Shown: positions 1 to 11,851 of the stretch, in pieces | Layout of the letters: every line of letters starts with the position of its first letter | Numbering within the stretch: position 1 is the stretch's first letter | NCBI GenBank assembly: GCA_024345305.1 | Contig: BRON01000003.1 | Location: 868,001-932,000 of the forward strand | Length of the DNA: 64,000 bases | From: Mrakia gelida | Taxonomy: Eukaryota > Basidiomycota > Tremellomycetes > Cystofilobasidiales > Mrakiaceae | Direction: 5' to 3' | Translations under genes and position numbers: made by a program | Notes under the pieces: model-generated | Seen by the model: the letters and a program-made list of their open reading frames with translations, nothing else | Database searches by the model: none | Told to the model about the DNA's origin: nothing

Positions 1-1850
1 GCAACCACCGTCAAAGGCGAGCCGCCTCGCCTTACCATCTCGGGGGTCTCATCGCGCGACCTCACCTTCGCGAAGAACAAAGGAGAAGGAAAAAGAGACG
101 CGTCCAAACTCACCTCCGTTGACTTCTCCGTCGAACAAAGGGAACCGCCGTCCTCGGAAGCCAGATCGCTTCTCCTTTGACGTTTTGAAGTCTGTTCGAG
201 AGGTCTGTGCACGATTGGACCATCGGAAGAAAGAGGGGAGGGGAGGAGAGGAGCGAGGGAGGAATGAAAAACGGTCAGTCCGGTCTTTTCCCTCATCTTC
301 TCCTTGTCGACTTTTCTATCGCTCGCTTCCCAAACAGGAAGTAGACGAGCTAGATATAACTCGGCTTCCGAAGGATACAGAGCTGATCTTCATATCGCTT
401 CGTTCTGTTCAATTCCAGACGTTCCTTCCCATCTCTCATCGAGCGAGGCGGAGGGTTTCGCCCAGGACGATCCTGTTCTCCCTTTGCTCCATCGCGTTCG
501 TAGCTCGTTTCGACCTCTTCGAGCGAGCAACGTCGATGAACCTTGGTTTCGCTCTTCGACAGACAGATCTTCCACCCTTTCCTCATCCGACAAAGGGACC
601 GCGACAACCTCGACAGCTAGCGTCGTTCGAAGACGAAGGGAAGGAGGAAACGAGGACTCACCTTTTGGAGAGGGAGGAGGGAGCCATGGTCGAGGGATCC
701 GTCGTGTCGTCGTTGATGGATAAAGTCAATGAGGTCTCTCCTTGGGCGATGGACTCGAACTTGATGGGGATATCGGATCTTGGAGAGGGGGAGGGAAGAC
801 GAAAGGATGGGGAGGGAGGACGGGAAGGGATAAAAGTGGTGAGCTCGTTCGGTTTCGTTCCTTTCGTTTGGTTTGGGATCGGAGGAGGATGGCTCACCTG
901 GGATGCCTAGAGACTTTGAAGGAGGGTTCCAGAGCCGAGAGAGAAGGGCTGAGCTTGATGGAGCTAGATTGTAGGGGTAGATGGAGGAAGGGAAGGTGGA
1001 AGAGGAGTCAGTGACGGCATGGACCAAAGGGAAGGGAAGGTCGAGGTCGTCGTCCGTCTCGTTTGTCTTCCTCCCACTCTTCTCACCCCCTTCCCTCTCC
1101 TCTACACACGATGGAGAGGGACGTTCGCTACTGCTGATCTACCTCTACGTGAGGATGTTGAAACTTGTTCTTTGTTTCGAGCGAGCCCCCTTCAGGAGGA
1201 ACAGGTTTCGCGGAGTGGAGCAGGAGGGAGGAGGAGAAGATGAACCGAGGTTTCAAGCTCACCTTTTGGAGGAGGAGAAGATGGTCGTTGGAGGGAGGAA
1301 CGAGGAGACTAGCTACCGAGTGGACGAGAGAGAGAGAGCTAACCAGAAGAGGAGGAGGAGACGCGAGGGGGAGAAGGGGAAGGACAGAGATCGTCAGCTT
1401 GAAACTTCTGCTTGTCCGTCGTCGTTCCTCCCCCTTCTCGACCCTCCCTCTTGCTCTTCGGAGCTTCGCAACAGACCTCGTAGGATAGGATTCTAGAAGG
1501 AAGACTCGATACTCACGTTTTTGTGCTCTTTTTTGGAGGGAGGGAGGGAGGCGAGAAGACCGAGGAGATGCGAGGTGAGATTTGGAGGAGACGACGTGAG
1601 CGAGGGTTCCTTTTTCCTTGAGTAACGAGATCCAGAAGAGAACGAGATAGGCGAATCTGAGATGGTAGGAGGGAGGAGGAGCGATCCGAGGGAAGGGGGA
1701 GGCGGTGGACGTTGAAGGAGAAGAAACGAAACCGAGGAGGAGCGGAGGAGGGAGGGGAGGAGGTGGGACGAGCTCAACAAGGAGGGAGGGGAGGGAGGAC
1801 CGTCGAAGAGGAGGGCGGCTGGGGAAAAACTTCTCTGCTTGGGACAAAGA
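1..1850 (-). CDS. Unrecognised multi-exon protein, 3' end outside window
   Basis: I do not recognise this gene. At least five exon-like blocks can be traced on the minus strand, each ending at a GTGAGT/GTGAGC donor (near 1512, 1258, 893, 655 and 111). One junction is well supported by frame: an exon of roughly 893-945 (reading IKLSPSLSALEPSFKVSRHP) joins an exon from 778 to 656 (reading SDIPIKFESIAQGETSLTL). The join requires an AAG acceptor at 779-781. A further open block, roughly 203-112, is basic (KTSKEKRSGFRGRRF). The N-terminal exon, somewhere right of 1513, is Ser/Pro/Leu-rich and its frame is ambiguous, so the start is only approximate. The C-terminus lies beyond the left edge. No catalytic motif or membrane segment is evident in the confident exons. 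Confidence 0.4.
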
Positions 1851-3457
1851 CAGAGTCGTCGATGGAGGAAGAGAAGAAGCGGAAGGACGGCGAAGTGAAA
1901 GGATTCAACAGAGGAGTCGTCCTTGAGTGGACTTCGAAGGTGAGCGGGGGGAGGAGGGTGAGAGAGGGGAGCGGTCTGCCCTTCCCCCCTCGTATAAAGA
2001 GAACTTCCGAGATTGGGGTTCCTCGCTATCGATTGCCTTTTAGGCAGATCCCTTCCTTTCACGTGCTCTCTCGTTTCTCAGCGAAGTTTTGCAGCCAGGA
2101 AACAGGGAGGAGAGAGGACGCGACTGGCTTCTTGAGATCGACACGTCGAGCTCCCTCCCCTCCCCTTCCCCTCCCGCCTCCTCCCTCGTTGGTCCTCTTT
2201 TCCCGCCTCGCTCCCCTCGGAGTGTTTCAAACACAGCTTGACCGCCCAACCCTCGAACTCCCCGAACCCTGCACTTCACATTTCTCGCTTCAAGAGCTCC
2301 CGTCCTTCGGCTCTCCACCTCGCGAGGACGAATCGTGGGGGACGAGTTGGCGATGTGAAGTAAGGATATTTTGCTCTGCTGAGGGTCGCAGCGAAGGGTC
2401 TCCGCTGGGTCCTCGGAAGATCTGCATCCGCTAGCAAGGACGCTAGCAAAGAGGGCGTTGCTATGAGTGTGGGAAAGGTGACGAGCGTGAACAGACTCGC
2501 GACGCATGGGGGAGACGAGGTTGGCTTCTCTAGCACCACCGCGGTCTGGCTGAACCTCCTCTCGACCTCTGAACAATCTCGGATGCTGACCTCCAGATGA
2601 ATATCTCTCCTCATAGCGAGAAGAAGAACTGGAAGCCTGGGGCCGAAAAATCTCGAGGCGAGAAGCGACGTCGATTCGTTTCGTCTTTTTGCGGCGATGA
2701 AACGAGCTCGTTCATCCACCCTCGCTGCTTCGCAGGCAACAAAATATGTACGAGAGCTGTACAGAACTCAGTAGAGCGCGTAAACCATCTGAGAGCTCCC
2801 GAGGCGTCGGGGAAACTTTCTCAGTTCTTCTTCTTCTGCTCATGTCGGCGCGTCGTCGTCGCCCGAGTCCTCTCTCACATCTCGAGCAGCTTTTCCTCGA
2901 TCCGCTCCCAGCCCCCGAAGCATCTCGGAAACTGAAGAATGCTTCCTTCCTTCTCTTCCCTCATCTGACCCCCAGGGAAGCAAAAGTCTCGAACGGACGC
3001 GTCGGAGTGACGACGTCTCGCTGTCTCTCCCCTCCCCTTTCTTCGACGCGTCCGACGCGAGCTCGCCTCCTTGATTTCTCTAGAACTACCTACAGAAACA
3101 CACTCTTTCTCGTCGGGGTCATACGGAAGAGCTGGGAAGCTCCTTGCGGTACCACGCAGGAGGTCAGAGCGCGCGACTGAGAGCGTCATGAAGGGAGAAC
3201 TTCAGTGAGTCTGCGACGTCGCGGTCGCAGCGCGACACAGGTGAGAAAAGAGAGAGCAAGAAGGGGTTTCATCAGAGAGCGTAAAGACGTGTGGAGAAAT
3301 AAAGGATGGATGCTACTAAAGACTAGGAAATACAAAAGAGATAACGAACGGAAACAGAGAAGAAACGAAACGAGGCACGAGCGAACGAAAGCACGAGCAC
3401 AAGCGAGATCAACCTACGACCCTTCTCATCTACTGAAAACCGTCTAGGAGGGAACAA
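1851..3457. other. Intergenic region between the partial gene and ATG26 3' end
   Basis: The stretch holds the upstream region of the left-edge gene and the 3' flank of ATG26. It contains several open frames in conflicting strands, but none has coherent splice signals or recognisable protein sequence, so I call no gene. Two copies of the GACGCGTC octamer lie at 2996 and 3045. Confidence 0.5.
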
Positions 3458-6400
3458 CTACTTCCCAATCCCCAACTTCCCACCAATCCCACCGACCACT
3501 CCGTTCACCACGCTCCCCACCAGTCCCAGACCTCCTGAGACGACCTTCGACGACCTCGTTGAGCTCCCTCCTCCCGACCCCGACCCCGACCCTCCCTCCG
3601 ACGACCTTCGCTGATCCTCTCCGGTCACGACATCCCAGGACTCGTCGCTTCCTGGAGCGGGAGGTGTGGTGGACTCGGAGCGGGAGTGGGAGGGGAGGGG
3701 AGTTGTTCGGCGAACTGGGGAGGAGATGGGCGAGTTGGTGGGAGAAGATTCGGCGGAGGAGGAGGACGAGGACGAGGAGGCGTGAGGGTGTTTGATGAGG
3801 CTTCGAGCGTATTCGAGATCTCGGTAGATGGCTTCGATGGCGGTGGCGACTCCGTTCTCCTGATGAAGGGAAGGAAGGAAGGGAGAAAGGCGAAAGGTCA
3901 GCTCGATTGGAAGGAGGAACGAGACGCGACGAGGCGAAGAACCGTTCAACCTACAGCTCGAATCTCCTCTCCCAAAGCCTTAGCCTTCCTGATCTGCTTC
4001 TCATCCGTCGTAGCCGTTTTGAGAGCAGCGGTGAGGTGATCCTGAGTGAGCTTCTTCATCCCTGATCCGACGCCGAGGACTTCGACTCGATCGGCCCAGA
4101 AGTACTGTCGAGACGAAGGAAGGACGCGAGTCAGAGTTCGTTCGAGAGACGAGGGACGTGAGACCAACTAACCTGGTCTCCGAAGAAGGGAAGGATGATC
4201 GTAGGGATTCCAGCTAAGAGAGGGAAAGAGGAGGAACGGTGAATCGACGACACGAGGGAAAGTCGAAATGAACTCGCAACTCACCTCTCAAACTCGCTCC
4301 CGTGGTTCCAGCTGAGACGAAGGAGGTAAGAGTCAGTCTTTCGTTTTCTTCTCGAGGTTCGAAGGAAAGCAAGGCATCTCACCTCCTCCGTGATGGCAAG
4401 CGGCGTCGATCCTCGGGAACAACCAGTCGTGCGGCACGCTCGCGATAGGGAAGACCTCAGCAGGGAACATCTCCCTCTCCCTCGCGATCTTGAGCTTCTC
4501 CTTCTCAGCCTTCTCCTCGGGAGTCTCCTCGGCTGGTGCTTCCTCTCCTGGAGCGACGTCCTTCTTGGTCTGAAGACGATCCGACCATCCCTTCGAGAGG
4601 ATCACCCGAACGTCCGACTCGAGAACGGATTGGACGACGCAGGCGGTCATGGCGTCCGGGTCGGAGACGACTGATGAAACGAAAGGAAGGAGACGAGAGG
4701 GAAGTCAGTTCCGAGCGAGCGAAGAGCGCGAAGAGGGAGGAAGGAAGAACGAGAGAGAGAGACGCGACGAACCAATCGATCCGAACCCGATGTAAACGAT
4801 CTTCTTCCCATCCTCCCTTGCCTTGGCCATGAACTCGAGCAGCCCATCGGGAGGGGACCACTTCTTGTTCGCCGAGTCGTCGGGATCGTCGAGGAACCAG
4901 TAGCCTATGGACGTCGAGTCGAAAGGTCAGCCTTCGAGTCTGTCGGCTGCCGTCATCAAGAGAAACCCATCGACTCACCAGTAATCCGAATCCACTCGTA
5001 CCAATCCAGCGGAGGAGGGACGACCGTAGGAGAGAAGTTGTAAAGGAAAGGGACCTTGTGAGGTTCGAGCTTGTCGAGGTTGGTCGACGAGATTCCGATG
5101 ACCTTCTTCCTCCAGCGGTTGATTTGACCGGAGATGGCTCGCCAGAAGACTTGGTCGAACTGAGAAAAAGAGGGGAAACAAGAGGCGAAGTCAGCGAGCG
5201 AGAAGGAGGGAGAGGAAGGGAGGGAAGGCTGACCATGGTGTACGTCTGTTTGAGAAAGAAGACGAGGAGTCAGCGAAACGGCTCTGAACCAGGTAGACGA
5301 AAGGGTTGCGGTTCACCATATAGTTGTAGGAACCACCTCGATGATGATCCGGCACAGCGAAAGCGTGCTGAAGAGAAAGACGAACGAAACGAAGACGCGA
5401 CGATCAGCTCACGCTCCCTCCCTTTTCCCTCCCTCCCTCCCCTCCCCTTCCCACTTCTACAACTCCACCGCGAACACTCACAGGATAAGCTCTCGTCCTC
5501 GACCAAGGCATCGTGCTGTGTCCCACCCAAACCCAAGCCCAGCGTCAGCTCATCTCTTTTCTCCTCCCTCCCCTCACTCCTCTCCTCTCGACGCGACTCA
5601 CAAAGCTCGATAGTACGGAATCCCCAACCCCTCAGCGATATGAATCCCACCCATCGCACTCGGACTCTCGATGAGCAGATCCGTTCCTTGACAGGCGTCC
5701 CAGGAGGTAACAAGGAGGTCGTCGATCCATTCTCGGAACTGAACGAACGAACGGAAGACGACAAGTCAGTTTCGAGCGAGCGAGCGAGGCAGGAAGGGTG
5801 AGAGTGAGAACGAACCTTGTTGAGACCTTCCTTGATAAAGGAGACGGTGAACATGCCGTTTTCGATGCAGATCCGCATGCTGTTTCGTTCGAGGACGACG
5901 AGAGGCGGGACGCGTCAGTTTGGGAGAATCGAGGTTTCGAACGGCGAACGAAGGACGTAGATGGAAGATGGAACTCACAGCTCAGCAGGATCTCCTCCGA
6001 CGTAGCCGAACTCGATTCCGTGCTGCGAAGAGAGAGCGGGAAAGAGAAGTCAGCTCGAATCAACGAAGCAAGAGACGACGAAACAGGAAGCCCGACTCAC
6101 TCCCTCAATCCAATCCTTGTACTCCCCGTGCGAAGCGATCCGAACGCTGTGTCCTTCGGCTTTCAGACCCTTGCAGAGAGCGATGTCTGGTTCAACGAAC
6201 GAAGACGAGAGTCAAGTCAGTTCGAGAGACGAACGAACCAACGAACGAACGCGACTCGAACTCGAACTCACAAGGCTGAACGTCTCCTCTCGACCCAATC
6301 GTCAAGCACGTGATATGCATCGGTTCCTTGGGCTTGAAATCCAAGAACGTTGACTCCGTACTCGTGAACATCACCGGCGGCAGATGATCGCTCCCGTACC

Positions 6401-9400
6401 CCGACCCAGGACTCGAGTGACTCCTTCCCGTCGCGTCCGTCCCCGTCCCACTCGTGCTCGACAGCTCCCTCGAGTGTCTGTGCTTGTTGGTCGTAGACTT
6501 CCTCCTCTGAGGGGAGCTGAAGCCCATGGTGTCGAGGTCCTGAAGGATGAGCGCTTCCTGCTGCTGGTCCGAGACGGGCTGAGGTCCGTGGAGGGCTTTG
6601 AAGCGAAGTTGGTCCATCTGTTGTTCGAGGAGGGATTTGCAGGCGTCTCGACGTTCGGAGGAGGAGAACTCGAGGAAGAGCTCTTCGTGGCCTTTGATGA
6701 CGACGGCGAGACCGTGGTGGCCGAAGCGAAAGGCTTTCTGGGGTTGGAGGGCGATGATGTCTTTGATGGGGATGACCATCTGAGGAGACGAACGAAGGAC
6801 GAAGTTCAGCGAACGCGATCTCGAAAACGTCGCCAGAAGAACGAAAGCTGCAACTCACGGTAGTCTTGTACAGCAAAGCCGTAGCCTTGAAGCAGAAATG
6901 ATTCGTCGAGATGAAGACCTTCCCCGAAACAGGGACGACTCGGAACAGGAACCCAGCGAAGTCTGCGAACCCGAACGAAACGAACGAAGTCGAGTCAGCT
7001 TTCACTCTCTCCTCCCTCGCTCCCTCGTTCATTCTCCAGTCCACCGAAAGCGAGTTTCAAAACCACTCACGTTCCAACAACACCTCCTTCTTCCCCATCG
7101 CAAACCACTCATGAAACTCCCTATCCGCCTCGACCTCCTCCCGATCAACCGTCTCACTCTTCTCCATCATCGAGAACCCTCCACTCCCACTCGCTCTGCC
7201 ATTCCCATTCCCATCACCCTCCCACCCATCCGTCGTCGAATCCGACAGTCCGTCCGTCGTACTCATCGCCTTCTCCACCTTCTCCACCACCGGTTTCCTA
7301 ATACTGCTGCTCGGAGTGTTCTTCCTCCTCTTCCCGATGAGGGACGCGGGTCGAACCGAGGAGAGGAGGGAAGACGCCGCTCCCGAGGCTCCGGAGGCGA
7401 AGATCTTCATGGAGGGTCTTCGAATGAAGTTGGAGGGAGCCCAGGAGGAGGTGGAGGAGGTGTGGACGAGTTCGAGGCCTGGGGGAGGGGGGCCGGTGGT
7501 GGAGCGAGGGGGGTAGGAGGTGTGAGAGGAGGAGGTGGGAGGGGGAGTGACGGTTCGGATGCTGTCGGGGGTGGTGGAGAGACGAGGAGCGGCGGAGGAG
7601 GAGGAGGAGGAGTCTCGTTCGAGGTCCTTGGAACGACGCGACGAGATGGGGATGGGAGCTGAGCCTGAGCCTGAACCGAATTCTCCTGATCGACGAGGAC
7701 TCTCGGCAGGGCTTGACTTGGTCGACGACGATCCAGTCGAAAAGGGATGAAGGAGCGATCCGATCCTTGAGATCCCTGAGCCTGCTCCCATCTGAGGTTT
7801 AATCGCTCCCTCCGAGGGCGACGACCCTCTCCTCACTCCCAGTCGATTGATCATCGTCGTATCGTAGACCTGTTCCTTCTCCCATCCTGGAGCGGAACCT
7901 TGCTCCTGAGGTCGGTAGGTGGTGATGACCTCCCTGATCTGAACGACGGCGGCGTCGATGTTGGTGAAGTAGGCGAAGAAGTACGAGTCGAACGCGAGGG
8001 TGGTTTCGTCGCCTTCGACGACTTTGATCTCGATGGTTTCGGCGAAGTCCAAGGAGGAGGTGGTTTCGACGTCGAGGATGGCTTCGAGGGGGATGGCGAT
8101 CTGGGAGGAAAGGGAACGAGAGGGAGGAAGTGAGCTTGGATTCGAGAGAGGAGAGGGAGGGTTTCGAGACTGACCTTGACGTTCTCTCCCTCGTGCTGAG
8201 TCCGAAACATGACCTTCCGGATCGCTTTGACCCACTGCAAAGCAAACAGACCAGTCAGCATATATATCTTCTCGCCCAGGAACGCAGATCAACTCACCTC
8301 CTCTCGACTAGCAGCCGTATCGGACGTGAACGTGTAGCTCCTCCGGTTCGTCGTCAACTTGATCGTCTTCTCGTCAACTGCCTCGCAGTCGATCGCGTAC
8401 TGGAGGTCAACGTTTCCGTGAGGGAAGTAGGGGTCCTGTCGAACGAAGGACGACGAGATCGAGTCAGCTCGGGCGAGAAGGGAAGAACGAGACGCGTCGA
8501 GAGAAAAGGTGCGAAGAACTCACCGCCGACGAGACATACCAGCTCAAGACAGCGTTCTTGAGGATGAACCAGTACTTGGTTGACGAACCGATCTTCCTGT
8601 TGGACTTCTTGGAGAGGGGACCGGACTTGATGACCTTGTTCTGGAGGAAGAACGAGCGAAGAGGTCAGACGCGTCGAGCGAGCTCGAAGAAGGGAGCGAG
8701 AAACGACGAACCTCCGACTTCGCAGGCATGTGAGCATAGAAGCAGACGTGTCCAGTCGTGAGGTACATGTATCCTTGGAGTACTGTGGTCGTCGTCGTCG
8801 AAAAAGAAACGGTCAGCTCTCGAAGTCGAGCCGCTCGAACGAAGACGAGAAACGGTTGACTCACAAACGCTCCTCAACAGCCAACAAGCCAACTCTCCCA
8901 CGACTTCCTCCACCTCCTCCAACTTAAACACCTCCCTCAGCATCTCCGCCAACTCCTTCCTCCTCTTCAGCCCCGCATCCGTCTCAGTCGAAGCCTTCCT
9001 ATCCTTCTCCCTCCTCAGCGCACCCGCCCCAGCCTCCCTGACCTCCAAGCTCGGACTCGACGACCCGCTCATCCCAGCCTCTCCCCGCACAACGGCATCC
9101 TCCGTGACCGAGGCGTCTTCCTGTCGACCGAGAGCGGAGAGCTGGTAGTCTGTTTCGGTTGAGGAGATGGGTTTGGCGTGTCGGGCAACGGTGTTCTCCT
9201 TGAAGGGGAAGTGAAGCTCGGAGGAGTGGGAGTGGGTGGACGCTGCTGAGGAGGGGGCTCGATGGCGAGTGGGTGGAGAGGCTGGGAGTGGAGATGGGAG
9301 AGAGGCTGGAGGCATGGGGATGGAAGAGATCTCGGGGGAGGAGGGAGTCTCTGGGCTTCGATGGCTTCGGTGATGGTGGTGGTGATGAGGAGGAGGAGGG

Positions 9401-10808
9401 GGCTGAACGATGGTGGATTGGGAGGGGGAGCGAGCTTGAGAGAGAGCGACGGGTCGGTAGACGGTGTGGAGAGAAGAAGCGAGTCGACGAGGAGCAGGAG
9501 GTGGTTCTTTGGGAGGAGACGAAAGAGCTCGAGGGTCAGCTTTCGCACGTGAGTGGGAGGAGATATGAGACGCGAAGGAGGACGAACGAGTTGGCACGTC
9601 GGCTCCTTGACCGAGAGGAGTCTCCTTGCCCTTCCTTTTGAAGCTCCTAGTAGAGGCTCGACTGAGATCTCCTCCTCCTTCGTCGTCTGAAGCGTCTGCA
9701 GTCCAGGGAACGGCGGAGAGAGCTTGAATGAGGCTGCGAGGGGGACGTGACGGAGGAAAGGGGAATGGGTAAGCGAGGTGAGTCGTCGAGGTGGTTTCCG
9801 AGCTCAAGAGAGACGACGTGCGTTTGAGTTCCAGCTCTCATCTGGAGCAGGAGATGGTAGAGAAGGGTCCTGGTCAGATTCGAGCGCGAGGGAAGGATGG
9901 AGAGAGCGAACTCACTGAACCGTAAGGCTGAATCCCAGGACGAGGCTTGTGTCGAACGTCCTCCTGCGAGAGCGTCCGTGTGAGAGAGGGAAGCTGAGGG
10001 AAAGTGAGGAGTTTCGAGGTCAGCTCTGAGGTGATGATGCAGAGAAGAGTTTCAGAGAAGTGGTGAAGCCTGAGCGAAGGATGTAGGAGCGAAACGCTCG
10101 GCCGCCTTGACGAGACGAGACGATGGGGAGTCGACCCTTGGGGCAGCCGGGATGACGACCCTCCCTCTTCCTACGAAAGCCTACCTCATCCCTGGAGAGT
10201 TCCATTACTCACTGAAGCATGATCTCCTTGAGGGGAAGCTGGATCTTCTACCATGAAGGAACCTCTTCCCTCCCTTCTTTGAGCGTTGGCGAAAGCGTCT
10301 TGGAGTCTAGGGCGAGGTTGAGCTCCTCCCTCTGGCGGTTGCTCCTCCTCCGAGTCGAGCTGAACATCCAACACAGCAGAGGTCTGCTGCTCTGGCCGGA
10401 GAGTCCGAGAGGGAGAGGATGGAGAGGTGGGTGGGTAGGTCATTGACGAAGGTGGGACTGGTGGTGATTCCGGGAGAGGAGGAGTTATCGAGGAAGGAGG
10501 AGCAGGAGGAGGGGAGGGCGCTTCGAAATCAGCTCCGAGAGTGGGGGCAGCTAGAAGAGAAGCAAGAAAGGCAGACAAGTGTCGGTTAGCGGATGTAGAG
10601 CGAGTAGCACGTGCGAGGGAAGCTGTCTCTCACCATCTTTGACACGAGGAACGAGCGCAGGGAAGGAAGGAAGGCAGGGGAAGAGAGAGGAGGAAGGAGG
10701 GGAGGGAGGTGTGGAGGTCAACGTCAGTCTCTCTTCTTCCTTCCCTCACCCTCCTGCTCTCGGTAGGATCCATAACTCACTAGGGTCGTGAGGTTCGGGG
10801 GTATCCAT
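3458..10808 (-). CDS. ATG26: Sterol 3-beta-glucosyltransferase (UGT51/ATG26 family)
   Basis: Transfers glucose from UDP-glucose to the 3-hydroxyl of sterols at membranes; some fungal members act in pexophagy. Domain order fits the family. A long disordered Ser/Pro-rich N-terminus comes first. A GRAM/PH region follows ([19 protein letters not shown] near 8.75 kb; further PH/GRAM exons 8.5-6.7 kb). The catalytic part starts with a [10 protein letters not shown] exon near 6.3 kb. It continues with [13 protein letters not shown] (about 5.85 kb), a [10 protein letters not shown] exon near 4.8 kb, the C-terminal UDP-binding [17 protein letters not shown] (about 4.4 kb) and [14 protein letters not shown] (about 4.1 kb). 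The gene has roughly 20 exons. I chose the ATG at 10808 because MDTPEPHDP ends in a GTGAGT donor and joins in frame to the exon starting near 10552. Downstream, [12 protein letters not shown] must begin after 9838, so the acceptor there is GAG or the sequence carries an indel. The stop is at 3458, after a Gly/Val-rich tail. Confidence 0.93.
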
Positions 10809-11851
10809 CTTGGATGTAGTCGAGCGAGGTAGGGGAGAGAGGCCCTCTCTAGAGGAGCGAGGAAGGGAGGCGAAGGCGTTTGTGGTGGGTTGAGGTCGAT
10901 CTCCGCGGAGAGTTCGGACTTGGACGGAGAGGTTACTCACACAAATTTTAGAAAAGTTGTTGTTGTTTTGACTTGGTGAAAGAATCTCTGAGTTCAAGAT
11001 CAGGTTGGCTGGAGCGAACGAGCTTTATCGAGATGGAGGAAGAGAGAGGAAGCAGGGACAGGGAGCGCGACGCGTCACGACCTGCCGGGGGTTCGCTCTT
11101 CGCGATCCTTGAGCTGAGATGGCAGTCCAATCCGCTGACGGAAGCGAAGCCTTGCAGGCTTCAGAGCTGACTTCACTCTATCCGGAGAGCGGGGAGGAAC
11201 TCGGGCTTTACCCTGAACGCGACAGACAAGTGACGGTCCATTTCGGACAAAGCGTCGCCAGAATCGAACAGCAGAAGACGAGAACCACGAACAGTACGCT
11301 GATGCGATACCTGATAATCTGCTAGCAAGGAAAATCGAGCGGTCGGGTCGCAGAACCGACCGTTTCTCACTCAAAGAGGAACGCGCGACTCTCCGTCGCT
11401 TTCGACAGAGCAGCGAGCGAGAGTAAGATTCGATTCGATTGGATGGGGTTTGCAGAAATGTAAGGTGGGAGGTATTTTGAGTTGGAGCGAGAGAGAGAGA
11501 AGAAGAAACAGAGGAGGAGACCGTTGCGTAGGGCATGAGGTTGAGAGAAGGGAAAGAGGAGAAGTCTAAAAGAGAAGAAGAAAGGACGCGAGGGACGCGT
11601 CGACTATGATAAGGTGAGGTAGGAGGAGGTGAAAAAGTAGGCCCAAAAAAGGAGGAGGAAAGCTACAGGGGAGAAGAAAGAGGAGGTAGGTAGGTAGGCA
11701 AGCATAATAGCGAAAAGAGAGATGAAGCGTGAAGTGGAGAAAGGGAAAGCAACGAAACGAACCGAACCGGAAAGCGAGCAGGCGAAAACGTAGACGAAGA
11801 TCTCTCTATCACACACACACGCACAAGGCCAAAACAAAGCAGCCCCTAGCC
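10809..11851. other. ATG26 promoter / 3' flank of the glycosyltransferase gene
   Basis: The two genes are in tandem on the minus strand, so this kilobase holds the 3' flank of the upstream gene and the ATG26 promoter. I see no supported gene. GACGCGTC occurs at 11069 and 11594. The context before the ATG26 start codon is CAAGATGG, a favourable initiation context. Confidence 0.5.

Noticed and set aside
119..910. 263-codon plus-strand ORF
   Set aside because: Antisense shadow of minus-strand exons with GTGAGT donors; its sequence is Arg/Glu/Gly-rich with no protein-like pattern.
1128..1847. 239-codon minus-strand ORF
   Set aside because: It is long only because the strand is Leu/Ser/Pro-rich. 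Splice donors at 1512 and 1258 cut it, and its frame does not continue the better-supported exons.
7057..8292. Single 411-codon minus-strand gene
   Set aside because: It is an internal part of ATG26; its ends coincide with splice sites and it joins flanking PH/GRAM exons.
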